DNA of 64,000 nt from Brevundimonas aurantiaca (GCF_014199955.1 NZ_JACHOQ010000002.1:1-64000); one strand, 5' to 3'; shown: positions 47,943-58,093, counted from the first letter of the stretch. The notes: generated from the sequence alone by a model not told the origin. Program-made: numbers and translations.

Positions 47943-48599
47943 TCAGCGGTCCATGAAGGCCGCGACCGCCGCATAGCTGTCGGCGATGTGGTGTGCGCCG
48001 CGGGCGGCCAGGCGTTCGGCGTGGCCGTCGCGGACATGGCCCCCGGCGGTCAGGCCCACCACGGTCATGCCAGCGGCGACGCCTGCGGTCACGCCCGCCT
48101 CGCTGTCCTCGACGACCAGGGCGCGCGCCGGATCGACCCCCATGCTTTCGGCGGCGTGCAGGAAGATGTCGGGGTGGGGCTTGCCGCGCTCGACCACCAG
48201 CCCGGTGAAGACGGCGCCGTCGAAATGATCGGTCAGACCGAACAGGTCCAGGCCGACGCCGATCCAGTCAGGGCCGCTGGACGAGGCGATGCAGCGGGCC
48301 TCGGACCGGGCGGCGACGAAGTCGATCAGGCCGGGCACGGGCTTCAGATGGAGCGGGGCGCGGGCGCGGCAGGCAGCGAACCAGTTGGTGTGGAAATCCT
48401 CGGGGCAGGGGCGGCCCAGGGCCGCCTCGACCACCGGCCGGTTGTCGCGCCAGCGCCGGCCCGTATAGGCGGCCAGGACATCGTCCAGGCTGGTGGGCAG
48501 GCCGATGGCGGTCAGCTGTTCGGCCATGACGGTGCTGTTCAGCACCTCGCTGTCGGCGACCACGCCGTCGTAGTCGAAGATGATCAGATCATAGGGCAT
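47943..48599 (-). CDS. HAD-family phosphatase (beta-phosphoglucomutase/phosphoglycolate-phosphatase type)
   Basis: 218 residues. Motif I IIFDYDGVVADSEVLN with the catalytic DxDG pair, motif II in CIASSSG (Ser), and the lysine and acidic pair in GKPHPDIFLHAAESMG and VVEDSEAGVTAGVAAGM. The cap region is helical as in subfamily IA. Likely substrates are small sugar phosphates or phosphoglycolate; the sequence does not decide. It is 8 bp upstream of the mazG stop on the same strand. Confidence 0.87.
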   Translation of the reverse strand: MPYDLIIFDYDGVVADSEVLNSTVMAEQLTAIGLPTSLDDVLAAYTGRRWRDNRPVVEAALGRPCPEDFHTNWFAACRARAPLHLKPVPGLIDFVAARSEARCIASSSGPDWIGVGLDLFGLTDHFDGAVFTGLVVERGKPHPDIFLHAAESMGVDPARALVVEDSEAGVTAGVAAGMTVVGLTAGGHVRDGHAERLAARGAHHIADSYAAVAAFMDR

Positions 48600-48607
48600 G
48601 CGGCGGC

Positions 48608-49402
48608 TCAGGATGGGGAGCCGGCCTTCTCGGCCACCTTTGCGGCGTCCCAGAGGCGGTCCATCTCATCCAGGGTCGATTGGTCGGGGGTGCGGCCGTC
48701 CTTGGCCAGTTCGGCCTCGATGAAGCCGAAGCGGCGCACGAACTTGGCGTTGGCGGCGCGGAGCGCATCCTCGGGCTCGACGTCCAGCTTGCGGGCCAGG
48801 TTGGCGACGACGAACAGCAGGTCGCCCAGCTCCTCGCGGGCCTTGGCCTGATCGCCGGCGGCGATCTCGACGCGCAGCTCCTCGACCTCTTCGGCCAGCT
48901 TGTCGAACACCTCGTCGGTCGAGGGCCAATCGAAGCCGACGCGGCCGGCGCGTTTGGTCAGTTTGGCGGCGCGGGTCAGGGCGGGCAGGCCGACGGGGAC
49001 ATCGTCGAGGACGCCGGGCTTCTTGCGGTCCTTGCGTTCGGCGGCCTTGATGGCTTCCCAGGCCACGGTCTGTTCTTTTGAAGTCCGTTGGGCTTCGTCG
49101 CCGAAGACATGGGGGTGGCGGCGTTCCAGCTTGTCGGCGATGGCCGTGACCACGTCGTCGAAGGCGAACAGGCCCTGTTCCTCGGCCATGCGGGCGTGGA
49201 AGACGACCTGGAACAGCAGGTCGCCCAGTTCACCCTTCAGTTCGACCAGATCGTTACGCTCGATGGCGTCGGCGACCTCATAGGCCTCCTCGATCGTATA
49301 GGGGGCGATGGTGGCGAAGGTCTGCTCCACGTCCCAGGGGCAGCCGCCGTCCGGGTCGCGCAGCCGCTCCATGATGGACAGAAGCCGGTTGATCGGCCTC
49401 AT
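48608..49402 (-). CDS. mazG: MazG nucleoside-triphosphate pyrophosphohydrolase
   Basis: 264 residues. Two MazG domains: the first with GGCPWDVEQTFATIAPYTIEEAYEVADAIE and LKGELGDLLFQVVFHARMAEE, the second with a similar EEVEELRVEI...REELGDLLFVVANLARKL. The EExxE and ExxD metal ligands are present in both. It hydrolyses NTPs, including non-canonical ones. The ATG at 49402 overlaps the stop of the MFS gene by four bases (ATGA), so both are on one transcript. Confidence 0.93.
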   Translation of the reverse strand: MRPINRLLSIMERLRDPDGGCPWDVEQTFATIAPYTIEEAYEVADAIERNDLVELKGELGDLLFQVVFHARMAEEQGLFAFDDVVTAIADKLERRHPHVFGDEAQRTSKEQTVAWEAIKAAERKDRKKPGVLDDVPVGLPALTRAAKLTKRAGRVGFDWPSTDEVFDKLAEEVEELRVEIAAGDQAKAREELGDLLFVVANLARKLDVEPEDALRAANAKFVRRFGFIEAELAKDGRTPDQSTLDEMDRLWDAAKVAEKAGSPS

Positions 49403-50757
49403 GCCCGCGCCTCCGCGTCGCGGGCGTCCAGGGCCTTGCGGATCTCGTTATGGCGCGCGGCGGTCAGCGGATAGTTCTTCAGCACCCAGGCAGTCAGGGC
49501 CAGAAGCAGGCCGGGGACGGCGATGAACAGGATCTGAAGCGTCAGAAGGGAGGTGTCGCTGTTGCCGTTCGGCCCCGGCACGGCGCGGAAGCCGACCTTT
49601 TCGAGGACGAAATAGGGGAGCAGGGCGAGGACGTGGCCGATCTTGGTGGTGGCCGAGAGGATGGACAGCATCAGGCCGGTGCGGTCGACGCCCGTCTCGA
49701 ACCGCTCCTGATCGCCGGCGTCGGCCATCATGGCGCGGGTCAGGAACAGGCCGGCGGCGTAGGGCAGGCCGGCGATGAACATGACCACGGCGGTCAGGGC
49801 GAAATTGCCGCCGGGGACCAGGGTGGCGCCGATATAGAGGACGGCCGAGACGAGGCTGGCGATCGCCAGGCCCCGGTCCTTTCCGACACGGGCCGCCAGC
49901 CAGGCCCAGAAGGGAGCGCCGCACAGGCCGGCGACGAAATAGAACAGCATGAAGAGCCCGGCCTCGGTGTGGTCGTAGCCGCGGATCTGGCCGAAGAAGA
50001 AGAACAGCAGCGAACCGGTGATGCCCGGCGCCACGCCCAGCAGCAGATCGGCGATGAGCAACTTGCGCACCACGGGCGTCTTCAGCAGGGCCAGATAGGC
50101 GCCGAGACTGCCGTGCGGTTGGTCTCCGGCCGTGACGGGCTCGGGCACGGCGACCATGGCCAGGCCGATGGTGACGGGCAGGGCGATGATGATGCCCCAG
50201 CCCATGATCCGCACCCCGTCGGCATAGGTGCCTATCCCGGTCTGGACCACCACGGTCGGGAGAACCAGGATCAGCACTACCCCGATGATGTTGAACACCT
50301 GCCACCAGCCGTAGACGCGGCTGCGCTGGTCATACTGGGGCGCAAGGACGGCGGCCCAGCCCAGCTGGCCCAGGGTGCCGATGGAGAAGCCCAGGTAGAG
50401 GAACAGCAGCCAGCCGAACAGATAGACCGCCGGGGCGCCCGGCTGGACCAGGACGAACATCATCAGGGCCGCGAGCATCAGCATGGGGGTGGCCAGGGCC
50501 ATCCAGGGGCGGTAGCGACCGAAACGGGTCCGGGTCTTGTCCATGCCCCAGCCGAGGAAGGGGTCGAAGACGATGTCGATCAGCCGCACGGCCATGAAGA
50601 CGGTCGCGACCACCCCCAGCTCCAGCCCCACATAGGTGGCGTAGAATTCCGGCAGGGTGACGGGCAGGGCCACGCCGAAGGCCGCCAGCGGCAGGCAGGG
50701 GCCGGAGAAGGCGGCGAGCACGGCGTTGGAGCGACGGGGCGCGGCGGCGGCGGTCAT
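49399..50757 (-). CDS. MFS transporter of the GPH (MelB-like) family
   Basis: 452 residues from ATG 50757, where membrane helix 1 begins soon after (LAAFSGPCLPLAAFGVALPVT). The open frame continues upstream for 117 codons of arginine-rich, non-membrane sequence that is not part of the protein. Twelve helices are seen, with the GPH-type loop FDPFLGWGMDKTRTRFGRYRPWM. These carriers move sugars or glycosides with Na+ or H+; the cargo is unknown. It is co-transcribed with mazG and divergent from the carboxypeptidase gene. Confidence 0.86.
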   Translation of the reverse strand: MTAAAAPRRSNAVLAAFSGPCLPLAAFGVALPVTLPEFYATYVGLELGVVATVFMAVRLIDIVFDPFLGWGMDKTRTRFGRYRPWMALATPMLMLAALMMFVLVQPGAPAVYLFGWLLFLYLGFSIGTLGQLGWAAVLAPQYDQRSRVYGWWQVFNIIGVVLILVLPTVVVQTGIGTYADGVRIMGWGIIIALPVTIGLAMVAVPEPVTAGDQPHGSLGAYLALLKTPVVRKLLIADLLLGVAPGITGSLLFFFFGQIRGYDHTEAGLFMLFYFVAGLCGAPFWAWLAARVGKDRGLAIASLVSAVLYIGATLVPGGNFALTAVVMFIAGLPYAAGLFLTRAMMADAGDQERFETGVDRTGLMLSILSATTKIGHVLALLPYFVLEKVGFRAVPGPNGNSDTSLLTLQILFIAVPGLLLALTAWVLKNYPLTAARHNEIRKALDARDAEARA

Positions 50758-50892
50758 GCGACGGGTCCGGGACAGCCCGGATGAGTCGGGCCGACGCAAG
50801 ATTGCAGGTTTGGACGCGGGAGCGGAGTCGGATTCGGGCGGACGGCCGTCTGCGCGCTTGCTCCTGAGGGCCGCTTGAGGCTTGCTGGGGGC

Positions 50893-51750
50893 ATGTGGCG
50901 AAGCTGTCTCGCGTTCCTGACTCTCTGGCTGGTCTTGGCCTTCGCCGGCGCAGCGCGCGCGGCGGGGCCCTGCCACACCAACGCCGACGTCTGGGGCGAG
51001 GAGGCCCTGGCCAATGCGGCCTCGGCCTATGGACTGGAGTGGGCGCCGTTCGGGGCGACAGAATTTGGGTGGATGGCCTATGCGCCCCTGATCCAGCAGG
51101 AGCTGCACACTCAGTGCGGCCCCGGTACGCCGGTCTTCGCCTCACAACTGGCGGGATTCCAGCAGACCCACGGCCTGGCGCCGACAGGCCTGTTCGACGC
51201 CGGGACCTTCCAGGTGTTGCGCGGGCTGTGGCAGGAGCGGCGGCCTTTCGTGATGGCGCGGATCCGTGGCGAATGCCCTGATCCGCCGCCGATCAACCAA
51301 CTGGGCTATCTGGTCGCGTCAGAAGAGCACGCCGACCGGCTGACCCGGCTGTTGCGGCGTGACGTGCTGGACGCCTATCGCCGGATGGTCGCCGCCGCAC
51401 GGGCCGAGGTTCCCGAGATCGCCGCCGATCCCGAACTGCTGCAGATCTTCTCAGGCTTCCGGGACCCCGAGGCGGACGCCGCCCGCTGCGCCCAGCAGGG
51501 CAATTGCGACGGCCTGCGCCGCGCCGTCTGTTCGCCCCACCGGACGGGCACGGCGGTCGATCTGTACGTCGGCCAGGCGCCGGGCCGGGGGGTGGATTCG
51601 ACCGCGCCCGCCAGCCGCGAATATATGGCGCGCGGGGCGACCTATCGCTGGCTGGTCGCGAACGCCGGGCGGTTCGGCTTCGTCCCCTATGTCTATGAGC
51701 CCTGGCACTGGGAATATGTGCGACCCTGGGATCCCTCGTTCGCGCCCTGA
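50893..51750 (+). CDS. Secreted D-alanyl-D-alanine carboxypeptidase (VanY/M15-like)
   Basis: 285 residues from ATG 50893, with a signal peptide (MWRSCLAFLTLWLVLAFAGA, then AARA). Residues 30-120 look like a peptidoglycan-binding fold (FGWMAYAPLIQQELHTQCG...FQQTHGLAPTGLFD). The M15 zinc motif follows: SPHRTGTAVDLYVG (His and Asp) and EPWHWEYV (His). It trims the terminal D-Ala of stem peptides or a related bond in the periplasm. A 151-bp structured leader separates it from wrbA. Confidence 0.88.
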   Translation: MWRSCLAFLTLWLVLAFAGAARAAGPCHTNADVWGEEALANAASAYGLEWAPFGATEFGWMAYAPLIQQELHTQCGPGTPVFASQLAGFQQTHGLAPTGLFDAGTFQVLRGLWQERRPFVMARIRGECPDPPPINQLGYLVASEEHADRLTRLLRRDVLDAYRRMVAAARAEVPEIAADPELLQIFSGFRDPEADAARCAQQGNCDGLRRAVCSPHRTGTAVDLYVGQAPGRGVDSTAPASREYMARGATYRWLVANAGRFGFVPYVYEPWHWEYVRPWDPSFAP

Positions 51751-51901
51751 GCCGGTTGGACGAAGCGCCGGTTCTCATTTCAGTTCTTGACTGAAACGAA
51801 CGTGAACTTCGAGAGGGGGCTTGCATGGCGTCAAGCGAGACGCCAAGTTAGCAACGGTCGTTGTTGCGAATGACGGCCGTGACATTCAACGGAGTCCTCC
51901 C

Positions 51902-52504
51902 TTGCCCAAGATTCTCGTCCTCTACCACTCGACCTACGGCCATTTGGAAATCATGGCCGAAGCCGTTGCCGAAGGCGCGCGCCAGGTCGAAGGCGCCGTG
52001 GTCGACATCAAGCGCGTGCCGGAGACCGTGCCGGAAGAGCTGGCCAAGGCCTCCCACTACAAGCTGGATCAGGCGGCGCCGATCGCGAAGATCGACGACC
52101 TGAAGGACTATGACGCCATCATCATCGGCGCCGGCACCCGCTTCGGCTCGGCCGCCTCGCAGATGCGCGCCTTCCTGGACCAGGCCGGAGGCCTGTGGTT
52201 CACCGGCGCCCTGATCGGCAAGATCGGCGGCGCCTTCACCGCCACCGCGACCCAGCACGGCGGTCAGGAGACCACCTTCCAGGGTCTGCACAACTTCTTC
52301 ATGCACCACGGCATGCCGGTGGTCGGTCTGCCGTATTCGTTCCAGGCCCAGATGACCCTGGACGCGGTGCACGGCGGCTCGCCCTATGGGGCGACGACGA
52401 TCACGGGCGGCGACGGCTCGCGCATGCCCAGCGAGATCGAGCTGGACGGCGCCCGGTTCCAGGGCAAGCACATCGCCGAACTGGCCAAGAAGCTGCACGG
52501 CTGA
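51902..52504 (+). CDS. wrbA: WrbA-type NAD(P)H:quinone oxidoreductase
   Basis: 200 residues from TTG 51902, with GGAG about 8-11 nt upstream; the frame continues upstream to an ATG at 51821 with no similarity. Flavodoxin-like with [20 protein letters not shown] (FMN phosphate loop), [16 protein letters not shown] and the [17 protein letters not shown] segment typical of WrbA. It reduces quinones by two electrons and limits semiquinone formation. The dioxygenase gene begins 5 bp later. Confidence 0.93.
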   Translation: MPKILVLYHSTYGHLEIMAEAVAEGARQVEGAVVDIKRVPETVPEELAKASHYKLDQAAPIAKIDDLKDYDAIIIGAGTRFGSAASQMRAFLDQAGGLWFTGALIGKIGGAFTATATQHGGQETTFQGLHNFFMHHGMPVVGLPYSFQAQMTLDAVHGGSPYGATTITGGDGSRMPSEIELDGARFQGKHIAELAKKLHG

Positions 52505-52508
52505 TCCG

Positions 52509-53267
52509 ATGCGCCAGCCCGCGCTCTTCTTCGGTCATGGTTCGCCGATGAACGCCCTGGGCGGTCCCTACGGGGCCGCCTGGCGCGACCTGGGCGAGGC
52601 CGTGGGCAAGCCCGAGGGGATGGTGATGATCTCCGCCCACTGGGAGACGCGCGGGCTGGGCGTCACGGCGCAGGAGAAGCCCGAGACCATCCATGATTTC
52701 GGTGGTTTCCCGCGCGAACTTCACGAGATGCAGTATCCCGCGCCCGGCTCGCCAGCCCTGGCGGCCCGAGTCGCGGAACTAACCGGGGCGGTGCAGACGA
52801 CGCAGTGGGGCCTGGATCACGGGACCTGGTCGGTGCTTTGCCATGTCTGGCCAGAGGCCGATGTGCCGGTGGTCCAGTTGTCGCTGAACCGCCAGCTGAC
52901 GCCGCGCCAGCATTACGAGCTGGGCAGGACCCTGAGACCGCTGCGGGACGAGGGAATCGTGATCGCCGGCTCGGGCGACTTCGTCCACAATCTGCGGACC
53001 TGGAAGCGGGAGGCGGGGGCCGAGCCCTACGCCTGGGCGACCGGGTTCAATGAGGCGGTGAAGGCGGCGTTCGAGCGCGGCGACCATGAGGCCCTGATCG
53101 ACTGGGTCGGTCTGGCCGAGGACGCCCAGCTGAGCGTGCCGACCGACGAGCACTTCCTGCCCGTGCTCTATGTGGCCGCCCAGCAGGCGGTCGGGGAGGC
53201 GGTGAGCTTCTTCAACGACCGGATCGACGGCGGTTCGATCTCGATGACGGGGGTGCGGATCGGGTGA
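52509..53267 (+). CDS. Extradiol dioxygenase of the LigB/YgiD (DODA-like) family
   Basis: 252 residues from ATG 52509. Conserved histidines FFGHGSPMNAL, ISAHWETRG, GLDHGTWSVL and GSGDFVHNLRTW, all typical of the class III extradiol fold (4,5-DOPA dioxygenase family). It opens catechols with Fe(II) or Zn. The substrate is unknown; the position behind the quinone reductase wrbA suggests handling of catechol/quinone compounds (inference). It converges with the ligase gene, 6 bp apart. Confidence 0.87.
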   Translation: MRQPALFFGHGSPMNALGGPYGAAWRDLGEAVGKPEGMVMISAHWETRGLGVTAQEKPETIHDFGGFPRELHEMQYPAPGSPALAARVAELTGAVQTTQWGLDHGTWSVLCHVWPEADVPVVQLSLNRQLTPRQHYELGRTLRPLRDEGIVIAGSGDFVHNLRTWKREAGAEPYAWATGFNEAVKAAFERGDHEALIDWVGLAEDAQLSVPTDEHFLPVLYVAAQQAVGEAVSFFNDRIDGGSISMTGVRIG

Positions 53268-53273
53268 GCCCGA

Positions 53274-54827
53274 TCACGCCGCCTTGTCGCCCTCGACCAT
53301 CTTCTGGATCGTCACATAGTCGGTCTTGCCGGTGCCCAGGACCGGGACCTCGGCGACCTTGACGATCTTCTTGGGGACGATCAGCTCGGGCGCGCCGTTG
53401 GCGCGGGCCCATTCCGCCAGGGGCGCGACCTCGGCCCCGGCGTGGTCGGTGACCAGGACCAGTTTTTCGCCCTTGCGGGTGTCTGGAATGGAGACCACGG
53501 CGTGACGCTGGTCCGGCCAGACCGCGCCGGCGATGCCTTCGACCGCCGTCAGGGAGACCATTTCGCCGCCGATCTTGGCGAAGCGTTTGGCGCGGCCCTT
53601 GATGGTGATGTAGCCCTCGGCGTCCACATCGACGATGTCGCCGGTGTCCAGCCAGTCGTCGCCCACCGCATCCCAGGCCAGGGGCTCGGCGGCCGTGACA
53701 TAGCCGCTCATGATGTTGGGCCCCTTCAGGAACAGCCGGCCGCCCTCGTCGATTCCTTCGACCGGCTCCAGCTTCCAGTCCATGCCGGGCAGGATCTGGC
53801 CGACGGTGCCGGGGGCGTTGCGGTCGGGATGGTTGACCGCCACCACAGGCGAGGCCTCGGTCGCGCCGTAGCCTTCCAGCAGTTCGACCCCGCCGAACTT
53901 GGTGTTGAACAGGTTGCGGGTCTCCTCGCGCACCTTTTCGGCGCCGGCGACGGCGAATTTGAGGGTGGCGAAGTCGCCGGGCTCGGCGACCCGGGCGTAC
54001 TGGCTGAGGAAGGTGTCGGTCGCGAACAGAATGGACGCCTTCACCTGGGGCAGCAGGTCGGTGATCTGTTTGGCGTGAAGCGGCGAAGGGTACTGGAAGG
54101 CCTTCAGACCCTGAAGCAGGGGCAGGACGACGCCGCCGGTCAGGCCGAAACAGTGGAAGGTCGGCAGGGGATTGAACATCACCCATTCCGGCAGAAGGTC
54201 GATATGGGCCGCGACCTGTCGGGCGTTGGCGACCAGGTTCTTCTGGCTCAGAACCACGCCCTTTGGCGTGCCGAAACTGCCCGAGGTGAAGAGCACCACG
54301 CCCGGCGCGTCCGGAGCGGTCTTGATGCGGAACCGTTTGGGCGCGGCGCCGGCTGCGAGACCGTACAGCTTGTCCTGAAGCCCGATGGTCTTGCGTATGT
54401 CGTCCAGCCAGACGATCTCAGCCCCCGTCTCGAGCTCCGCGATCAGATCGTCCAGCTTGGCCTGGTCGATGAAGCGTCTGGCGGTCAGGACCTTCTTGAC
54501 CCCGGCGGCCTTGATGGCGGCCTTCAGATTGGCCTCGCCGGCGGTGAAGTTGAGCATGACCGGCACGCGGCCGTGGGCGTGCAGGCCGAAGAAGGTGACG
54601 ACCACGCCCATGGACGACGGCAGCAGGATGGCCACCCGCTCGCCCAACTCGGTCATATTGGCGATCTTGCGGCCCAGAACGAAGGCGGCGCGGATCAGGC
54701 CCGTGTAGGTGAGGGGGTGGCGATCCTGGTCCTCAAGGATCTCCTTGTCCCCGAACCGGGCGCGCGCCTCGATCAGGGCGTCGATCAGCGAGGTCTCGTA
54801 CAGCGAAGGGTCCAGATCCTGGCGCAA
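53274..54827 (-). CDS. AMP-dependent acyl ligase (acyl-ACP synthetase-like)
   Basis: 517 residues. The ANL-superfamily P-loop is LFTSGSFGTPKGVVLSQKNL, motif A8-type GYGATEASPVVAVN follows, and the hinge Lys/Gly region is FLKGPNIMSGY...TIKGRAKRFAKIGGEMVS. The overall sequence resembles the synthetase half of bifunctional Aas proteins. It activates a fatty or other carboxylic acid with ATP and transfers it to CoA or ACP. It stands alone and faces away from lipA; the promoter region of both lies between 54828 and 55010. Confidence 0.85.
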   Translation of the reverse strand: MRQDLDPSLYETSLIDALIEARARFGDKEILEDQDRHPLTYTGLIRAAFVLGRKIANMTELGERVAILLPSSMGVVVTFFGLHAHGRVPVMLNFTAGEANLKAAIKAAGVKKVLTARRFIDQAKLDDLIAELETGAEIVWLDDIRKTIGLQDKLYGLAAGAAPKRFRIKTAPDAPGVVLFTSGSFGTPKGVVLSQKNLVANARQVAAHIDLLPEWVMFNPLPTFHCFGLTGGVVLPLLQGLKAFQYPSPLHAKQITDLLPQVKASILFATDTFLSQYARVAEPGDFATLKFAVAGAEKVREETRNLFNTKFGGVELLEGYGATEASPVVAVNHPDRNAPGTVGQILPGMDWKLEPVEGIDEGGRLFLKGPNIMSGYVTAAEPLAWDAVGDDWLDTGDIVDVDAEGYITIKGRAKRFAKIGGEMVSLTAVEGIAGAVWPDQRHAVVSIPDTRKGEKLVLVTDHAGAEVAPLAEWARANGAPELIVPKKIVKVAEVPVLGTGKTDYVTIQKMVEGDKAA

Positions 54828-55010
54828 ACGCGTCTCCTGCGGAGGGCGCGACAGGCCCTCTCTGTTGTCGGGCGTCCGTCAATAATGACGCAACGGCGTC
54901 TTGAAAAGATGCGTAACGTCGCGTGAGTTCCCGGGGCGGCGATCGTGCGCGCCATCATCTGTAACCGCCTGTGGCTTGCCTTTGCCCCCCGGAAGGCCGA
55001 AATACCGGCC

Positions 55011-55973
55011 ATGGTGACCCTGATCGACACCCTTCAGCGCAAGCCGTCGGAGCTGCGCCACCCGGAAAAGCAGAACCGTCCGGAGTCGGTCGTTCTGAAA
55101 AAGCCCGACTGGCTGCGGGTCAAGGCGCCCGGATCTGGTCAGTATAACGCCACCAAGGACATCGTCCGGTCCAAGGGACTGCACACCGTCTGCGAGGAGG
55201 CGGCCTGCCCGAACATCGGCGAGTGCTGGAGCCAGAAGCACGCCACCCTGATGATCATGGGCGACACCTGCACGCGGGCCTGCGCCTTCTGCAACGTCAA
55301 GACGGGCCTGCCCCAGCCGCTGGACCCGGAAGAGCCGGGCAAGGTCGGGCTGGCGGTGTCGCAGATGGGCCTGAACCATGTGGTGATCACCTCGGTCGAC
55401 CGCGATGACGTGGCGGACGGCGGGGCGGCCCACTTTGCCGAAGTGGTGCGCCAGATCCGCCTCCAGGCGCCGAACACCACCATCGAGATCCTGACGCCCG
55501 ACTTCCTGCGCAAGGACGGGGCGGCGGCGGTGATGATCGACGCCAAGCCCGACGTCTTCAACCACAATCTCGAGACCGTTCCGCGCCTGTATCTGAAGAT
55601 CCGGCCCGGCGCCCGCTACTTCCACAGCCTGCGCCTGTTGCAGATGGTCAAGGAGCGCGACCCGAACCAGTTCACCAAGTCCGGCATCATGGTCGGCCTG
55701 GGCGAGACCAAGGAAGAGGTCATGCAGGTGATGGACGACATGCGCTCCGCCGGCGTCGACTTCATCACCATCGGCCAGTACCTGCAGCCGACGCGCAAAC
55801 ACGCCGCCATCGACCGGTTCGTGACCCCTGAAGAGTTCAAGGCCTATGAGGCGATCGCCCGGGCCAAGGGCTTCCTGATGGTGTCCTCGTCGCCGCTGAC
55901 CCGTTCGTCGCACCACGCCGGCGACGACTTCGCCCGGCTGAAGGCCGCGCGCGAGGCGCAGCTGCGCCGCTAA
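55011..55973 (+). CDS. lipA: Lipoyl synthase
   Basis: 320 residues from ATG 55011 ([11 protein letters not shown]); the frame opens upstream at 54945 but the extension has no counterpart. Auxiliary cluster cysteines are in [13 protein letters not shown], the radical-SAM cluster is CTRACAFC in [16 protein letters not shown], and the C-terminal serine motif is [10 protein letters not shown]. It inserts sulfur at C6 and C8 of octanoyl groups on lipoyl domains, here needed by the pyruvate dehydrogenase further on in the window. It is 7 bp upstream of the Coq10-like gene. Confidence 0.96.
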   Translation: MVTLIDTLQRKPSELRHPEKQNRPESVVLKKPDWLRVKAPGSGQYNATKDIVRSKGLHTVCEEAACPNIGECWSQKHATLMIMGDTCTRACAFCNVKTGLPQPLDPEEPGKVGLAVSQMGLNHVVITSVDRDDVADGGAAHFAEVVRQIRLQAPNTTIEILTPDFLRKDGAAAVMIDAKPDVFNHNLETVPRLYLKIRPGARYFHSLRLLQMVKERDPNQFTKSGIMVGLGETKEEVMQVMDDMRSAGVDFITIGQYLQPTRKHAAIDRFVTPEEFKAYEAIARAKGFLMVSSSPLTRSSHHAGDDFARLKAAREAQLRR

Positions 55974-55980
55974 ATTCCGT

Positions 55981-56433
55981 ATGGCCGTCCACCGCGTAAC
56001 GCGCATTCTTCCCTATGCGCCCGAACAGCTTGCCGATCTGGTCGCCGATGTGCGGACCTATCCCGACTTCGTCCCCTGGGTCACCTCGATGCGGGTCTGG
56101 AACGCGCGGGCCGAAGGCGAGGGCGTGACCGTGCTGGACGCCGAGGCGGGGGTGGGTTTCTCCTTCCTGAAGGAGCGGTTCTCCACCTGGGTCCGGCATG
56201 ATCGTAATGCGCCGAAGGTGGAGGTCGGCCTGTTGCGCGGGCCGTTCAAGCATCTGAAGAACCGGTGGGAGTTCTTCCCGCATCCCGAGGGGACGCGGCT
56301 GGAGTTCGTGATCGACTTCGCCTTCAAGTCCCGCATGCTGGACCTGATGCTGTCGGCCAATTTCGACCGGGCGGTGGAAAAGCTGATCGGCTGTTTCGAG
56401 GCCGAGGCGGTGCGGAGGTACGGCAGGCGATGA
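55981..56433 (+). CDS. Coq10/RatA-like START-domain protein
   Basis: 150 residues, beginning MAVHRVTRILPYAPEQLADLVADVRTYPDFVPW, which is the RatA/Coq10 start. It is a single polyketide-cyclase/START fold with FSTWVRHDRNAPKVEVGL and FDRAVEKLIGCFEAEAVRRYG at the end. Eukaryotic Coq10 binds ubiquinone; in bacteria RatA was described as a toxin, but in alphaproteobacteria the lipA-Coq10 neighbourhood favours a respiratory-chain role. The stop overlaps the ATG of the next gene. Confidence 0.86.
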   Translation: MAVHRVTRILPYAPEQLADLVADVRTYPDFVPWVTSMRVWNARAEGEGVTVLDAEAGVGFSFLKERFSTWVRHDRNAPKVEVGLLRGPFKHLKNRWEFFPHPEGTRLEFVIDFAFKSRMLDLMLSANFDRAVEKLIGCFEAEAVRRYGRR

Positions 56434-57545
56434 GTTTCGATTTCGACGCGACCGTCGTGGGCGCCGGGGCCGTGGGCCTGGCGTGCGGTCGGGCGTTGTC
56501 GAAACGGGGCCTGACGGTGCTGGTGCTGGAGAAGGAAGGCCATATCGGCCAGGGCGTCTCGTCGCGCAATTCCGAGGTGATCCACGGCGGCCTCTATTAT
56601 CCGACCGGGTCGCTGAAGGCACGGTTCTGCGTCGAGGGGCGGCGGGCGCTCTATGACTTTCTGGCCAGCCACAAGATCGATCACTGGAAATGCGGCAAGC
56701 TGGTGGTGGCGACGCAGGAGTCGGAGGTCGAGCGGATCGAGGCCATCTTCGAACAGGCGACGGCGAACGGGGTCGAGGGGCTGGAGCACCTGACCGGCGC
56801 CCAGGCGCGGGCGCTGGAGCCGGAACTGAACGCCCACGCCGCCATCCTGTCGCCCGAGAGCGGCCTGTTCGACAGCCACGGCTATATGCTGGCCCTGCAG
56901 GGCGAGATCGAGGATGCGGGCGGATCGGTGGTGGTCTCGGCCCCGTTCGAGGGCGCAGAGCCCCTGCCGGGCGGCGGCTTCACGATCCGCGTGGGCGGGG
57001 AGGGGGCGATGGCGGTCTCCTGCCGTCTGCTGGTGACGGCGCCCGGTCTGGCGGCCCAGGCCGTGGCGGCGGCGATCGAGGGCTATCCGGCAGAGGACAT
57101 CCCCGCCGGCCATTTCGGCAAGGGGGTCTATTTCCGGCTGGTCGGCAAGGCGCCGTTCGACCGGCTGATCTATCCGCCGCCGATTCCCGGCGCCCTGGGC
57201 ACCCATTATCGCAAGGACCTGGGCGGTCAGGCGGTGTTCGGCCCGGACCTGGCCTATGTCGAGAGCGAGGACTATTCGGTCGATCCGGCCAAGGCGGAAG
57301 AGTTCGCCGGCTATATCCGTCGCTTCTGGCCGGGGCTGCCTGATGGAGCTTTGACCCCGGACTACGCGGGCATTCGGCCCAAGCTGCACGGGCCTGGCGA
57401 GCCGCAGCCGGACTTCCAACTGCACGGGGTCGAGCGCCACGGCATGGAGGGGCTGATGGCTCTGTTCGGCATCGAAAGCCCAGGTCTGACCAGCTCCCTG
57501 GCCATCGGCGAGGCCGTGGCCGCCGCCCTGACGGAGGCCGCATGA
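56430..57545 (+). CDS. FAD-dependent oxidoreductase, L-2-hydroxyglutarate oxidase-like (LhgO)
   Basis: 371 residues from ATG 56430. Rossmann FAD motif [21 protein letters not shown], followed by [21 protein letters not shown], the [10 protein letters not shown] element of the LhgO/DAAO branch. Further LRVE-like regions and a C-terminal [15 protein letters not shown] complete the fold. Likely reactions are oxidation of L-2-hydroxyglutarate or a similar 2-hydroxy acid at the membrane. It overlaps its neighbour genes by four bases on each side, so it is part of the lipA operon. Confidence 0.85.
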   Translation: MSFDFDATVVGAGAVGLACGRALSKRGLTVLVLEKEGHIGQGVSSRNSEVIHGGLYYPTGSLKARFCVEGRRALYDFLASHKIDHWKCGKLVVATQESEVERIEAIFEQATANGVEGLEHLTGAQARALEPELNAHAAILSPESGLFDSHGYMLALQGEIEDAGGSVVVSAPFEGAEPLPGGGFTIRVGGEGAMAVSCRLLVTAPGLAAQAVAAAIEGYPAEDIPAGHFGKGVYFRLVGKAPFDRLIYPPPIPGALGTHYRKDLGGQAVFGPDLAYVESEDYSVDPAKAEEFAGYIRRFWPGLPDGALTPDYAGIRPKLHGPGEPQPDFQLHGVERHGMEGLMALFGIESPGLTSSLAIGEAVAAALTEAA

Positions 57546-58093
57546 CAGAAAGAGAAAAGATGCTGGCCGGCCTGCCCTATGATCCGGGCGATCCGGACCT
57601 GCGCGACGGCCGCGCCCGCGCCGTGGCCCTGACCGTCGCCATCAACGCCGAACCGGATCGAGACCGGCGCCGCGCCCTGGTCAACCAACTGGTCCGGGCG
57701 TCGGACAGCGCGGCGATCATCATGCCGGGCTTCTACTGCGACTACGGGGTCAACATCCATTTCGGCTCGAACGCCTTCGTCAACGCCAACAGCGTGTTTC
57801 TGGACTGCGCGGAGATTCGAATCGGCGACAACTTCCAGGCCGGTCCCGGCGTGCAGTTGCTGACGCCGGAACATCCGCTGGACGCCGTCGAACGGCGGGG
57901 GAGGGAATCCGCCCGGCCGATCGTCATCGGCGACGATGTCTGGATCGGCGGCGGGGCGATCATCCTGGCCGGCGTCTCCATCGGCGATCGGGCGGTGATC
58001 GGCGCCGGCAGCGTCGTCACCCGAGACGTTCCGGCGGACGTCGTGGTGGTCGGCAATCCGGCCAAGATCGTCCGCCGCCTGACGCCCGCTTAA
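57542..58093 (+). CDS. maa: Left-handed beta-helix sugar/maltose O-acetyltransferase
   Basis: 183 residues, ATGA overlap upstream. An N-terminal helical cap ([25 protein letters not shown]) precedes hexapeptide repeats ([39 protein letters not shown]) and the catalytic histidine in TPEHPLD. It ends [13 protein letters not shown], as in Maa/NodL-type acetyltransferases. It uses acetyl-CoA; the acceptor is uncertain. It is the last gene of the lipA operon. Confidence 0.85.
   Translation: MTEREKMLAGLPYDPGDPDLRDGRARAVALTVAINAEPDRDRRRALVNQLVRASDSAAIIMPGFYCDYGVNIHFGSNAFVNANSVFLDCAEIRIGDNFQAGPGVQLLTPEHPLDAVERRGRESARPIVIGDDVWIGGGAIILAGVSIGDRAVIGAGSVVTRDVPADVVVVGNPAKIVRRLTPA

Noticed and set aside
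50758..51108. 117-codon upstream extension of the MFS gene
   Set aside because: It lies mostly antisense to the carboxypeptidase, is Arg-rich, and contains no membrane helix; the start at 50757 is better.
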